Positions 7,854 through 15,795 of a stretch of DNA of 29,291 nucleotides are shown here, one piece after another. The notes beneath the pieces are model-generated. The model was given only the letters and a program-made list of their open reading frames with translations. It was not told the DNA's origin and ran no database searches. Each line of letters begins with the position of its first letter. Within the stretch, counting starts at the first letter, position 1. The stretch comes from Candidatus Scatousia excrementipullorum. Lineage in GTDB: Bacteria; Cyanobacteriota; Vampirovibrionia; Gastranaerophilales; Gastranaerophilaceae. Location of the stretch: assembly GCA_017694215.1 (NCBI GenBank), contig JADIND010000092.1, positions 1-29,291 on the forward strand. The letters are read 5' to 3'. The position numbers and the translations under genes were made by a program.

Positions 7854-8471
7854 CTATTTTACAAACGGAAGAATTTTCAGTCCTTGTTTTGATTTTTCAG
7901 GATGATTGTCCGGCAGTTCATAACATTTAATGCAGCGGGCCTCATAAGTTTCATCACCGCCAATCATAATGAGCGGAGAGTTTTTGTCTGCAGGTTTGCC
8001 GTCGATTAATCGCTGGGTTCTGGTGGCATGCTCGCAGCCGCATTTCATACAAACGGCATGAAGTTTATCAACTTTTGTCGCAATACACATCAATTCAGGC
8101 ATATGTCCAAACGGTTCTGCTTTAAAATCAAGCTCAAGTCCTGTTCCGATAACTTTTTTGCCTTCATTCATAAGTTTTGAGATAACTTTTGTAATATTTC
8201 CGTCAAAAAACTGCAATTCGTCAATCGCAATAACTTCATCATCAGGTTTTACAAAAGATAAAATCTGGATGGAATGTTTTACTTTTATAGCATCAAGCCA
8301 TAAGCCGTTGCGGGATTCAATATAATCACCTTTTGTTCTTGTATCTACATCAGGTGAAATAACTTTAACCTTTTTCTTTGCGATAATACAGCGTCTGACA
8401 CGTCTTAAAAGTTCTTCTGTTTTGCCGCAGCTCATTGGTCCCGTAATCAGTTCAAAACTATAACCTTCCAT
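7854..8471 (-). CDS. tdk: Thymidine kinase (type II, Zn-binding)
   Basis: A 205-aa cytoplasmic enzyme that phosphorylates thymidine to dTMP with ATP in pyrimidine salvage. The P-loop is GPMSCGKT (11-18), the Walker B/catalytic region is IDELQFFDG with the base Glu at 85, and the structural zinc site has two CxxC pairs (Cys141/144 and Cys180/183) around the lasso loop. Two positions depart from the common family consensus: Ser-Cys in the P-loop instead of, for example, Phe-Ala, and Leu in DELQFF instead of Ala. I start at 8471 rather than the in-frame ATG at 8483 because GGGAG lies 5 nt before 8471. The upstream region is a long repeat-bearing spacer shared with the divergent glyA. Confidence 0.95.
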   Translation of the reverse strand: MEGYSFELITGPMSCGKTEELLRRVRRCIIAKKKVKVISPDVDTRTKGDYIESRNGLWLDAIKVKHSIQILSFVKPDDEVIAIDELQFFDGNITKVISKLMNEGKKVIGTGLELDFKAEPFGHMPELMCIATKVDKLHAVCMKCGCEHATRTQRLIDGKPADKNSPLIMIGGDETYEARCIKCYELPDNHPEKSKQGLKILPFVK

Positions 8472-8483
8472 GATTTCTCCCAT

Positions 8484-8692
8484 TACCCGTTAATATTTAA
8501 AATTATTGTTCAAGAAATTTTTTATTGTATTCTCTACATTTTTTATTATAAGACTTAATTGGGTTTTTGAAAATTAAAAGTAACAAAAACTTTACGTAAA
8601 TAAACGCAAGAGTTGTAAGCGGACTCGACCCGAAATTTCAAACACTATGTCATCCTGAAAGCGTAGAAAAATCAGTTGAGCCTTTTTAGTAA
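8484..8692. other. AT-rich divergent spacer upstream of tdk
   Basis: This non-coding stretch must contain the tdk promoter, but I see no convincing -35/-10 pair. Bases 8650-8661 (TGTCATCCTGAA) resemble the left end of the R1 repeat and may be an isolated remnant. No gene, tRNA or known riboswitch is recognisable. Confidence 0.4.
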
Positions 8693-8763
8693 TGTAGGTT
8701 TTGGTAATCTCTGATTACCGAAACATTTTTGTTGTGGTAAATTTTAATTTACCACAACCTACA
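8693..8763. repeat. Nested inverted repeats forming a potential three-way junction
   Basis: The outer arms TGTAGGTT (8693-8700) and AACCTACA (8756-8763) enclose two hairpins. Hairpin 1 pairs 8699-8709 with 8713-8723 (GGTAATC/GATTACC core, 3-nt loop). Hairpin 2 is a perfect 12-bp stem, GTTGTGGTAAAT (8731-8742) with ATTTACCACAAC (8747-8758), and a TTTA loop. The outer stem overlaps the inner ones by a few bases, so all pairs cannot form at once. No T-tract follows, so this is not a standard terminator. Confidence 0.7.
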
Positions 8764-9023
8764 GACTCACCCCAGCCCTCACCTGCAAGGGGCGAGAGAA
8801 TATTATGCCTCCCTCGTAAGGGAGGTGGCACGAAGTGCCGGAGGGTTTTCCGACACTCCGCAATCGTACAGCAGCCGCGGTTAATGTTTCAGAATGACAT
8901 GAAAAAATCCCCTTCCATTTCCCCCTTTACAAAAGGGGGCTAAGGCTCTGCGGCACTTTTTTATTATATCCGCCCCCTCTCCCTAACCCTCTCCTCAAAA
9001 AAGGGGGGAGGGAGTCTGGTAGC
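8764..9023 (+). repeat. Composite palindromic repeat (R2, R1 fragment, R3, R2 fragment)
   Basis: Order: an R2 copy (8764-8857) with its CACCTGCAAGGGGCGAG arm and GGCACGAAGTGCC palindrome; the junction CGACACTCCGCAATCG; a short R1 right end (about 8871-8901, ending TTTCAGAATGACATG); R3 (8903-8960, CCCCC-TTTACAAAA-GGGGG); and the start of another R2 (8965-9018). The order is the same as in the 26525-27237 array, but most of R1 has been deleted. Open frames across it come from repeat sequence and are not genes. Confidence 0.8.
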
Positions 9024-9063
9024 ATGTAAGTTGAACATACATGCCTAACAATGAAACTTAAAA
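9024..9063 (+). repeat. R4 repeat, copy 1
   Basis: About 40 bp ending CTAACAATGAAACTTAAAA, repeated near-identically at 27244-27282. In both places it is the downstream boundary of a composite repeat cluster. The first half is a degenerate palindrome (GTTGAACAT/ATGCCTAAC). It ends about 20 bp before the glyA -35 hexamer. Confidence 0.75.
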
Positions 9064-9083
9064 CATAAAGTTGTATGAAATTA

Positions 9084-9112
9084 TTGTCATCAAAATATAT
9101 TTCCACTATAAT
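9084..9112 (+). promoter_or_regulatory. glyA promoter
   Basis: TTGTCA (9084-9089), a 17-bp spacer and TATAAT (9107-9112). The predicted start near 9119 leaves a leader of about 19 nt with GAGGTG before the ATG at 9138. This is an ordinary leadered promoter, unlike the leaderless type elsewhere in the window. Confidence 0.75.
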
Positions 9113-9137
9113 TTTTTCAGGGAATGTGAGGTGTATT

Positions 9138-10379
9138 ATGAATTTGGAAAATATAAAAAAAGTTGATCCGCTTGTCGCAGAACAGATTGAGTTGGAATTG
9201 AAAAGACAACAGGAAACAATAGAGCTTATTGCAAGCGAAAATATAACTTCAAAAGCAGTTATGGAGGCTGCGGGAAGCGTTTTAACCAACAAATACGCAG
9301 AAGGTAAACCTCACAAAAGATTTTATAACGGCTGTGAACACGTTGACGTGATAGAAGAACTGGCTCAAAAAAGGGCATGCGAGCTTTTCGGGGTTGACCA
9401 TGCCAATGTTCAGCCGCACAGCGGTGCACAGGCGAATATGGCTGTGTTTATGTACTGCTTAAAACCGGGTGATAAAGTTCTGGGTATGGATTTGTCAAAC
9501 GGCGGTCACCTTTCTCACGGTTCACCGGTGAATTTTTCAGGATTGTATTTTGATGTGAAAAGTTACGGCGTCGATGAAAACGGCAATATCGATTATGACA
9601 ACGTAAGAAAAATGGCTCATGAACATAAACCGAAACTTATCATATGCGGAGCAAGCAATTATTCAAAAATTATAGATTTTAAAAAGTTTAGAGAAATTGC
9701 TGATGAAGTCGGAGCCTATCTGCTTGCTGATATTGCACATATTGCCGGACTTGTTGTTGCGGGTCTTCACCCGTCACCTGCACCTTATGCGGATTTTGTG
9801 ACAACAACTACTCACAAATCTCTAAGAGGCCCGAGAGGCGGTATAACTATGTGCAAAGCTGAACATGCTGCCGGAATTGACAAAGCAATTTTTCCCGGAA
9901 TACAGGGAGGTCCTCTGGAACACATTATTGCAGCAAAGGCTGTAGCTCTTTTAGAGGCTTCAAAACCGGAGTTCAAAGAATATGCAAAACAGATTATTAA
10001 AAACGCAAAAGCACTTGCTCAAGGGCTTATGGATGAAGGAATGGACATTGTTGGAGGAATGACAGAAAACCACCTTATGACACTTGATTTGAGAAAAACC
10101 GGCAAAACCGGAAAAGATATGGCAAATGTTCTGGAAAAAGTCGGAATTACCGCAAATAAAAACACGGTTCCGAATGATCCTCAAAGTCCTTTTGTAACAT
10201 CAGGTATAAGACTAGGCACACCTGCCGTTACAACAAGAGGTTTTAAAGAAGATGACATGGTAGAAGTTGCAAAAATTATAGCTTCCGCAATCTATGCATC
10301 GGATAACGAACAAGGGTTGCAAAACCTTAGAGAACGTTCTCTCAAACTCTGTAAAAAATATCCGCTATATGCAGATTAA
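9138..10379 (+). CDS. glyA: Serine hydroxymethyltransferase
   Basis: A 413-aa PLP enzyme that interconverts serine plus tetrahydrofolate with glycine plus 5,10-methylene-THF, the main source of one-carbon units; it acts in the cytoplasm as a dimer. The PLP lysine is Lys227 in [14 protein letters not shown], the ADIAHIAGL segment (198-205) carries the PLP-ring Asp and His, and the N-terminal IELIASEN motif is intact. The substrate-loop region reads [11 protein letters not shown], where most family members have P-G-K-R-Y-Y-G-G-C-E. The frame can be extended upstream to 9075, but GAGGTG 7 nt before 9138 and the promoter at 9084-9112 fix the start. The next gene (10412) is 32 nt downstream on the same strand and probably co-transcribed. 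Confidence 0.97.
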   Translation: MNLENIKKVDPLVAEQIELELKRQQETIELIASENITSKAVMEAAGSVLTNKYAEGKPHKRFYNGCEHVDVIEELAQKRACELFGVDHANVQPHSGAQANMAVFMYCLKPGDKVLGMDLSNGGHLSHGSPVNFSGLYFDVKSYGVDENGNIDYDNVRKMAHEHKPKLIICGASNYSKIIDFKKFREIADEVGAYLLADIAHIAGLVVAGLHPSPAPYADFVTTTTHKSLRGPRGGITMCKAEHAAGIDKAIFPGIQGGPLEHIIAAKAVALLEASKPEFKEYAKQIIKNAKALAQGLMDEGMDIVGGMTENHLMTLDLRKTGKTGKDMANVLEKVGITANKNTVPNDPQSPFVTSGIRLGTPAVTTRGFKEDDMVEVAKIIASAIYASDNEQGLQNLRERSLKLCKKYPLYAD

Positions 10380-10411
10380 ATAATAAATATCAGTAAAAGG
10401 ATAAATCAGGG

Positions 10412-11449
10412 ATGATTATTAAATTAACACATGCTCATATTATCGGTACTATAATTGCATATATTTTCGGTGTATTTCTGGTGCCGCTTGTTATAAATTT
10501 TTCAAAAAAAGAAGGTCTTGTTGACCTGCCGAATGAACGAAAAATTCACACAACCCCGATATCAAGAATAGGCGGTGTTGCAATCTGGACAAGTACAATG
10601 CTGACATTCTTATGTCTGGTATTTTTGAGTTACTATCCTTACGGCAGTCTGCTTTCGGGAATTCTTCTCGGAAGCTCTTTAATGTTTTTGCTCGGGCTGG
10701 TTGATGATATTTATAATCTTGATGCAAAATTCAAGCTTTTTATACAAATAGCAATCGCAACTCTTGTGTATCTTCTCGGTGTACAGATAAATACTGTTCC
10801 GTTTTTTGGCGGAATTGACTTGGGTTTCTGGTCATATCCGATAACATTACTTTGGATTGTCGGTATCAGTAATGCCTTAAATTTTATAGACGGAGTGGAC
10901 GGGCTTGCGGGTTCGGTTACAACTGTGAACGCCATTACTCTTGCGATAATTGCCGTTGCCATGACTCCGCCTAACCCGATTATTGCCCTTGTCGGATTTA
11001 TTCTGGCGGGCTCCATGCTTGCTTTCTTAACCTACAACTTTAACCCTGCAAAAATATTTATGGGTGACAGCGGGGCATTGTTTTCCGGATTTTTACTGGC
11101 AACAATTTCAATTACCGGTGTTATGAAAGCCGCCACCTTTGCAATCATGCTTCCGTTTGTTGTGCTTGCCGTACCTATTATGGACATTACCTATTCTTCT
11201 TTACGCAGAATATCAAAAGGTAAATCCCCGTTTGTTGCGGATGCAGAACACATCCACCACAAACTGCTCCATGCGGGTTTTTCTCAGAAAAAGACAGTTG
11301 TTATTCTCACTTCGGTTGCTATAATTGCAGGTGCTCTTGCAACATTATTTATGGGCGAAAATACCATAAAACACTATTTTACCTATATTATTGCCCTTGT
11401 TCTTGTAATGTTGTTACTAAACTTCATCAAAGTATTGACAAAAAAATAA
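10412..11449 (+). CDS. WecA/TagO-type undecaprenyl-phosphate sugar-1-phosphate transferase
   Basis: A 345-aa polytopic membrane protein of the MraY/WecA superfamily with about ten TM helices. It transfers a UDP-activated N-acetylhexosamine 1-phosphate to undecaprenyl phosphate on the cytoplasmic face, starting O-antigen, wall polymer or capsule assembly. The superfamily motifs are present: LVDDIYNLDAKF (97-108, Asp-Asp for Mg2+), NALNFIDGVDGLAGS (154-168), FMGDSGAL (216-223) and the fourth-loop DAEHIHHKLL (277-286). The last motif, HIHHxLL, is the WecA/TagO type rather than MraY. UDP-GlcNAc is the expected substrate but is not provable here. It follows glyA by 32 nt. A strong promoter for the next gene lies over its last codons (11435-11463). 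Confidence 0.88.
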   Translation: MIIKLTHAHIIGTIIAYIFGVFLVPLVINFSKKEGLVDLPNERKIHTTPISRIGGVAIWTSTMLTFLCLVFLSYYPYGSLLSGILLGSSLMFLLGLVDDIYNLDAKFKLFIQIAIATLVYLLGVQINTVPFFGGIDLGFWSYPITLLWIVGISNALNFIDGVDGLAGSVTTVNAITLAIIAVAMTPPNPIIALVGFILAGSMLAFLTYNFNPAKIFMGDSGALFSGFLLATISITGVMKAATFAIMLPFVVLAVPIMDITYSSLRRISKGKSPFVADAEHIHHKLLHAGFSQKKTVVILTSVAIIAGALATLFMGENTIKHYFTYIIALVLVMLLLNFIKVLTKK

Positions 11450-11463
11450 TTCTGTGCTAATAT
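11435..11463 (+). promoter_or_regulatory. Consensus promoter at the end of the WecA-like gene
   Basis: TTGACA (11435-11440, perfect -35), a 17-bp spacer and TAATAT (11458-11463) preceded by TGC (extended -10). The predicted start near 11470 leaves about 175 nt before the ATG at 11645. It is the best promoter match in the window, and its -35 lies in the WecA-like coding sequence. Confidence 0.75.
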
Positions 11464-11469
11464 TCCAAA

Positions 11470-11644
11470 TGGATTTGATTACTCAGTTTTAGGTAATTTA
11501 AGGATTATTTAAAATATTTAAGTGCAAATTCGCCTATATATACTTCGATTAAGACTTTATAAATTACATATTTAAAAGCCTTAATGAGCAGGTGTATGTG
11601 GACATATTCACGGGGCACATTAGTTAAGTAAAGGTTTATTAACT
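11470..11644 (+). ncRNA. Long structured 5' leader or small RNA upstream of the 177-aa gene
   Basis: Expected transcript from the promoter at 11435-11463. It can form a long AU-rich hairpin at 11549-11584 (TTAAG/CTTAA, CTTT/AAAG and TAAAT/ATTTA with one mismatch and one bulge) and a smaller one at 11592-11611 (GTG-TATGT/ACATA-TT-CAC). I recognise no Rfam family, and the only ATG-led frame at its start has 7 codons. No terminator separates it from the downstream gene, so a 5' UTR is more likely than an independent RNA. Confidence 0.4.
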
Positions 11645-12178
11645 ATGCAGGTAAATTCTATTCAAAAAAATGAACAAAAAGGCACTTTTTCAACTATTTT
11701 AAAATCCACCGGTATCGGATGTCTGGCAGGTTACGCAGCAAAATACATGCTTCCTCTGACTGATGAAGAAATGGACAACGAGTATAAGGAAACGATTAAG
11801 TTAATCAGAACACATACCAACAAAACAAAAAATCGTTACCTGGAAGAAATCAGAAAAATCCCGAACAAAACGCTTGCTCAGGATACATTCGTAAAAATGC
11901 TTGATGTCACAAAAGAAGAAGGTTTAAACAATACTCAAAAAGCTTTCAAAATGAGGAATATTGTTAAAAAAGCCAAATTATCCGAATCTGATTCCGCACA
12001 GCTGAGTTTTATGTTGAAAAACATAAATTCAAAAGCAAAATCCGTTACCAAAAAGTATATCAAGGCATATGAAGGTGTCTTGAAAGGAAACAGACCGCTG
12101 GCATGGCTTCTGGTTCCGGCTGGTATTGTAGGATTTTCTGTAGGATTAGTTAAAAATATAATTAAATCCGAATCATAA
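11645..12178 (+). CDS. Uncharacterised 177-aa protein with terminal hydrophobic segments
   Basis: I do not recognise a family. The protein has a short glycine-containing hydrophobic segment near the N-terminus (about 21-37, STGIGCLAGYAAKYMLP), a long charged helical middle (about 40-150, rich in Lys and Glu), and a second hydrophobic segment near the C-terminus (about 153-172, WLLVPAGIVGFSVGLV). This suggests a membrane-associated hairpin or a two-TM protein with a large soluble loop; the N-terminus is not a classical signal peptide. AAAGG precedes the ATG by about 10 nt. It is transcribed from a strong upstream promoter with a long leader and ends in a clear terminator at 12215-12256, so it is a monocistronic, probably well-expressed unit. 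A lineage-restricted function is likely. Confidence 0.75.
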   Translation: MQVNSIQKNEQKGTFSTILKSTGIGCLAGYAAKYMLPLTDEEMDNEYKETIKLIRTHTNKTKNRYLEEIRKIPNKTLAQDTFVKMLDVTKEEGLNNTQKAFKMRNIVKKAKLSESDSAQLSFMLKNINSKAKSVTKKYIKAYEGVLKGNRPLAWLLVPAGIVGFSVGLVKNIIKSES

Positions 12179-12214
12179 TGAATTAATTTGCATACATATT
12201 TTTCTGAACTTTCA

Positions 12215-12256
12215 AAGAGGTATTCCAATCCCACCAGGAGTATCTCTTATTTTTTG
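12215..12256 (+). terminator. Rho-independent terminator after the 177-aa gene
   Basis: A 12-bp stem (AAGAGGTATTCC at 12215-12226 with GGAGTATCTCTT at 12237-12248, two G-U pairs), a 10-nt loop, and the tail ATTTTTTG. It lies 37 nt after the stop codon. Confidence 0.75.
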
Positions 12257-12298
12257 CTATATGCGATAAGTGCGGTTAAGTGAAGGAGGATTTTTCTT

Positions 12299-12453
12299 CA
12301 TGTCATTCTGAAACGATAACCGCTGTGGCTCAAGGAAATTGTGACTGTTTAGAATCTCTTTATTTGTGATAATTAAGAGATCCTGAAATAAATTCAGGAT
12401 GACATGCAAGTTTTCTGTCATTCTGAAACGATAACCGCTGAGGCACACGAAAC
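12299..12453 (-). repeat. Complete R1 palindromic element plus a partial second copy
   Basis: Bases 12299-12406 are a 108-bp R1 element, inverted relative to the other loci. The ends CATGTCATTCTGAAA and TTCAGGATGACATG are imperfect terminal inverted repeats, and each half can form its own hairpin (for example ATCCTGAA-ataaa-TTCAGGAT). A second right-end fragment follows at 12416-12453. The element sits between the terminator of the 177-aa gene and the stop of tyrA. The rest of this spacer (12257-12298, 12454-12494) shows nothing else I can name. Confidence 0.8.
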
Positions 12454-12494
12454 ATCAAAAGACTCCGCCACCGGGTGTAACCTTACAAGGGAGT

Positions 12495-13289
12495 TTAGTT
12501 GCGGGCAGTGAACATTTTTGAACGTTCGGCTTTAATTGAGGTTATTGTTTTGGGATAATCTCCGGCAGTTAAATCTCCAACCGCTTTATAAAGGTGTAAA
12601 AGAGCGTTTTGTATGTTTTCACTGTTCATTGTCACCATATCGCAAGCCATTTCTTCATTGGAAAGTGCAAGCCTTGTCATATCCCGAAATCCGCTCGCAG
12701 CCATATCAAGTGCAAGAGGATTATCTTTTACGCTAAGAAATAGAGCTTGTGCAAGAACCATCGGCATATGTGAAATCATTGCAGCTGCTCTGTCATGTTC
12801 TTCAGGAGTCGTGATTACAGGTATTGCACCAAGTTTTTCGATTAAATCAATAAGTTCTTTTGTCCCTTCCGGTAATAAATATCCTGTCGATTCGCTGAAT
12901 TTTGTTTTAGGTGTCAAAACCCATTTCGCTCCTTTAAATAAGCCCTCCATGGAACTTTCATATCCTTTATTCTCCGTTCCGGCCATAGGATGTGACGGTA
13001 TAAATCTGTAAGGTCTTTCTTTTTTGGAAACAAATCCCTTTAGACTGCACACATCTGTTACAATAGTTTCAGATTTTACAAATTTTTCAAGTTCATCAAG
13101 AATGGCAAGAGTTTTGTTCATCGCCGAGCAGACAAAAATTATGCCGCAGTCTTTTAATACAGTGTAATCTTTATAAATATTTTCTCCGCATTGGGATTGT
13201 GAAACCGCAGAAACCTCAATGCCAAGACGTTTCAAGTCCTTAAATATAGAACCCCCGATGAGACCAAGTCCTATTACTCCAACTTTCAT
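12495..13289 (-). CDS. tyrA: Prephenate (or arogenate) dehydrogenase
   Basis: A 264-aa NAD(P)-dependent enzyme of tyrosine biosynthesis that oxidatively decarboxylates prephenate to 4-hydroxyphenylpyruvate, or arogenate to tyrosine. The N-terminal Rossmann fold has GVIGLGLIGGS (4-14), and the catalytic-domain signature SHPMAGTENKGYE follows with the conserved His. The C-terminal helical dimerisation domain contains SHMPMVLAQAL. There is no ACT or chorismate mutase domain, so feedback control must come from another mechanism. AGGAGA lies 8 nt before the ATG. It is the last gene of a proB-proA-tyrA run with a 60-nt gap from proA, so it is probably co-transcribed although it belongs to a different pathway. 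Prephenate versus arogenate preference cannot be read from the sequence. Confidence 0.9.
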   Translation of the reverse strand: MKVGVIGLGLIGGSIFKDLKRLGIEVSAVSQSQCGENIYKDYTVLKDCGIIFVCSAMNKTLAILDELEKFVKSETIVTDVCSLKGFVSKKERPYRFIPSHPMAGTENKGYESSMEGLFKGAKWVLTPKTKFSESTGYLLPEGTKELIDLIEKLGAIPVITTPEEHDRAAAMISHMPMVLAQALFLSVKDNPLALDMAASGFRDMTRLALSNEEMACDMVTMNSENIQNALLHLYKAVGDLTAGDYPKTITSIKAERSKMFTARN

Positions 13290-13349
13290 AATAATTTCTC
13301 CTGTGGAACTATTATATATTATTTTGGGATATTTGCAAATTGTAAATTT

Positions 13350-14609
13350 TTATCTGTTTACAGGCATATCTTTATGTGTAAATTTATGGTTGCCGCTTAC
13401 GTAATCCTCTACAACCTGACCGTTTCCGATAAGTTTGTATTTGTAAATTGTAAGTCCGTCAAGTCCGACAGGTCCTCTGGCATGGATTTTGTTTGTGGAA
13501 ATGCCGACTTCAGCCCCGAAACCGTACCTGTATCCGTCGGCAAAACGTGTGGATGCATTCATATAAACGCCTGCGGAATCCACTCTGTTCATAAATTTTT
13601 CTCCGTTAGCGGCATCTCTTGTAATAATACAATCTGTATGTCCTGAACCGTAAGTGTTAATATGGTTGATGGCTTCTTCAAGAGTATCAACGTATTTGAA
13701 TGCAAGAATTTTGTCTCCGTATTCAACAGACCAGTTGTCAGGAAGATAGTTTAGTTTTATTTCTGCAAGCTGTAGTGCGGCAAGCAGTTTTTCTTTGTAC
13801 GGAAAACCTCCGTGAATAAGTAGTGTTTCAACAGAGTTGCACGCACTCGGATACTGGGTTTTGGAGTCAACAATGATTTTTTCAGCCATTTCCAAGTCAG
13901 CACTTTCGTCGACAAAAATATGACAGATTCCGTCGGCATGACCGAGAACCGGAATTTTTGTATTTTCTTTTATGTACTTAACCAGAGCATTGCCTCCGCG
14001 TGGAATAATAAGGTTTATGTATTTATCGCATGCAAGCATCTGACCGACATCTTCTCTTGTATAAACCTGCTGGATAACATTTTTCGGAAATCTTTTTATT
14101 TTTGCAAGTGCCGAATTTATAACCGAAAAGATTTTTTTATTTGTATTTTTAGCTTCTTTGCCGCCTTTTAAGATAACAGCATTTGCTGATTTTATAGCGA
14201 GTGCCGAGATTTGTCCTATGACATCCGGTCTTGCTTCAAATATAATCCCGAGAACTCCGATAGGACATGAAACTTTGTACAATAAAAGTCCTTTATCAAG
14301 TTCTCTGACAAGTAATTTTTTATTAACAGGATCCGGCAGTGCCGCAACATCACGGATACCCTGAATCATGTCACGCATTTTATTCTCATCAAGTTTAAGA
14401 CGGTTGAACACGGATTTTGACATTTCACCCCACTCAACATACTTGGCAGAAGCATCCAAATCTTCTTTATTTGCCGCAAAAATCTCTTCTTTACGTGTTT
14501 CCAATTCCTCTGCAATTTTAAGCAAAGCTCTGTTTCTGACAGCAATTTCAACATCAGCAATTTCTAAAGAAGCAGCTTTTGCGGTTTGGGCGATTTTAAT
14601 AAAATCCAT
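13350..14609 (-). CDS. proA: Gamma-glutamyl phosphate reductase
   Basis: A 419-aa cytoplasmic enzyme that reduces gamma-glutamyl phosphate to glutamate 5-semialdehyde with NADPH in proline biosynthesis. It is an aldehyde-dehydrogenase-superfamily protein: the catalytic Cys is Cys257 in YPSACNSVE, the family segment GIIFEARPDV is at 121-130, and the IPRGGNALV stretch (202-210) is typical of ProA. The C-terminal HARGPVGLDGLT motif is intact. The length is normal. The Shine-Dalgarno sequence AAGGAG overlaps the proB stop codon and the intergenic gap is 9 nt, so proA translation is probably coupled to proB. This fits the common need for ProB-ProA channelling of the labile acyl phosphate. Confidence 0.97.
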   Translation of the reverse strand: MDFIKIAQTAKAASLEIADVEIAVRNRALLKIAEELETRKEEIFAANKEDLDASAKYVEWGEMSKSVFNRLKLDENKMRDMIQGIRDVAALPDPVNKKLLVRELDKGLLLYKVSCPIGVLGIIFEARPDVIGQISALAIKSANAVILKGGKEAKNTNKKIFSVINSALAKIKRFPKNVIQQVYTREDVGQMLACDKYINLIIPRGGNALVKYIKENTKIPVLGHADGICHIFVDESADLEMAEKIIVDSKTQYPSACNSVETLLIHGGFPYKEKLLAALQLAEIKLNYLPDNWSVEYGDKILAFKYVDTLEEAINHINTYGSGHTDCIITRDAANGEKFMNRVDSAGVYMNASTRFADGYRYGFGAEVGISTNKIHARGPVGLDGLTIYKYKLIGNGQVVEDYVSGNHKFTHKDMPVNR

Positions 14610-14618
14610 GATTTCTCC

Positions 14619-15761
14619 TTATAAGATAGTAATATTATCTCTGGTTATAATAGCATCATAATTCTTAAAATTCAAAATTTTCATAATATCATCCGAATGA
14701 TTGCCCATAACTTTTTTGCAAGATTCCGAGTCATAATTTACAATACCTCTTGCAAATTCGTTATCATTCTCATCGAGAATGGAAATGACATCACCTTTTG
14801 AAAATTCATTAATAACATCAACAACACCGATTGGCAGAAGGCTTTTTGTTTTTTCAACAAGAGCTTTTTTAGCCCCGTTGTTGACTTTAATTTTGCCGAT
14901 AATATTTGTGGCATAGCCAATCCAGCGTTTTTTGTCGGAAAGCCCTTCGTTTTGCGGAAGGAACATTGTTCCGTATTCTTCGCCGTTAAAGATTTTCTTT
15001 ATAATATACGGAACTTTTCCGTTTGCAATAATAACTTTACCGCCGAACCGTGTAACCATCTGTGCGGCTTTTAATTTTGTTCTCATGCCGCCTCTGCCTC
15101 CTTCGGAGGCATCTGTTCCGAGATTGAGAATTTCATCGGTAACTTCCTTAACTTCATGAATAATTTTTGCATCCGGATTTTCTTTTGGATTTTTGTCAAA
15201 CAAACCGTCAACATCTGATAAAATAACAAGTAAATCCGCATCCAGTTCACTTGCAACAAGGGCTGAGAGTTTGTCGTTATCAGAAAAACAAACCTGCATT
15301 TTTTCGTATCTAGGTGTAATTTCAACATTAGAAACCGTATCATTCTGATTTATAACAGGAACAGTACCGAGTTCAAGAAGCTTATTAAGGGTTGTTCTAA
15401 GACTCAGGTATCTTGTTCTTATGCCGAAGTCATCTTCTGTCAGAAGAATTTGGGCTGCAACAAGGTTATATGTATCAAAGCCGTTTTCGTAAATAGACAT
15501 TAGTTTGCTCTGACCTATTGCGGCACAGGCTTGTTTCAGGGCAGTACCTTTTGTCCCTTCAAGTCCGAGTCTTTTCTTTCCGAGTCCTACTGCCCCGGAT
15601 GTTATGATAATCACTTCTTTCCCTGCTTTTACAAGATGTGCGATATCTTCAATAAAAGAATAAATTCTCGGCAGTGAAACATAACCGTCCTCACCTCTCA
15701 AAACATTTGTACCAAACTTAAAAACAATACGTTTTGTGTTAATAAAATCTTGTCTTTCCAT
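14619..15761 (-). CDS. proB: Glutamate 5-kinase with C-terminal PUA domain
   Basis: A 380-aa enzyme that phosphorylates glutamate to gamma-glutamyl phosphate, the first and usually proline-inhibited step of proline synthesis. The amino-acid kinase domain (about 1-260) shows VFKFGTNVL, ITSGAVGLGKKRLG, NQNDTVS and the GGMRTKLKAA segment. The C-terminal PUA domain (about 280-355) makes it the long form of ProB. The frame is open to 15788, but I start at 15761 (MERQDF) because TATAAT ends 6 nt before it, which predicts a leaderless mRNA; no Shine-Dalgarno sequence precedes either Met. It is the first gene of proB-proA-tyrA and is divergent from the ROK kinase across 69 nt that must hold both promoters. 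Confidence 0.95.
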   Translation of the reverse strand: MERQDFINTKRIVFKFGTNVLRGEDGYVSLPRIYSFIEDIAHLVKAGKEVIIITSGAVGLGKKRLGLEGTKGTALKQACAAIGQSKLMSIYENGFDTYNLVAAQILLTEDDFGIRTRYLSLRTTLNKLLELGTVPVINQNDTVSNVEITPRYEKMQVCFSDNDKLSALVASELDADLLVILSDVDGLFDKNPKENPDAKIIHEVKEVTDEILNLGTDASEGGRGGMRTKLKAAQMVTRFGGKVIIANGKVPYIIKKIFNGEEYGTMFLPQNEGLSDKKRWIGYATNIIGKIKVNNGAKKALVEKTKSLLPIGVVDVINEFSKGDVISILDENDNEFARGIVNYDSESCKKVMGNHSDDIMKILNFKNYDAIITRDNITIL

Positions 15762-15767
15762 ATTTTG

Positions 15768-15773
15768 ATTATA
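15768..15773 (-). promoter_or_regulatory. Predicted leaderless -10 box for proB
   Basis: On the minus strand TATAAT ends 6 nt before the ATG at 15761 (gap CAAAAT) and is preceded by TG. No recognisable -35 is found at 16-18 bp (ATACAT at 17). Confidence 0.5.
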
Positions 15774-15795
15774 CATCAAAAACGGCATTTATGTA

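Noticed and set aside
8560..8640. Possible tRNA or riboswitch in the tdk upstream region (the sequence around GCGGACTCGACCCG looked T-arm-like)
   Set aside because: No acceptor, D or anticodon stem can be drawn around it.
8701..9292. Open frames on both strands across the tdk-glyA spacer (about 80 and 121 codons)
   Set aside because: They are composed of palindromic repeat sequence with Pro/Ser-rich low-complexity translations; the minus-strand frame also runs antisense through the glyA start. No ribosome-binding sites fit.
12257..12448. Minus-strand open frame of 63 codons in the tyrA spacer
   Set aside because: It reads through the R1 palindromes and resembles the frames made by the same repeat elsewhere.
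12613..13011. Plus-strand frame of 132 codons antisense to tyrA
   Set aside because: It is a shadow of tyrA codon structure; tyrA has intact catalytic motifs and a good ribosome-binding site.
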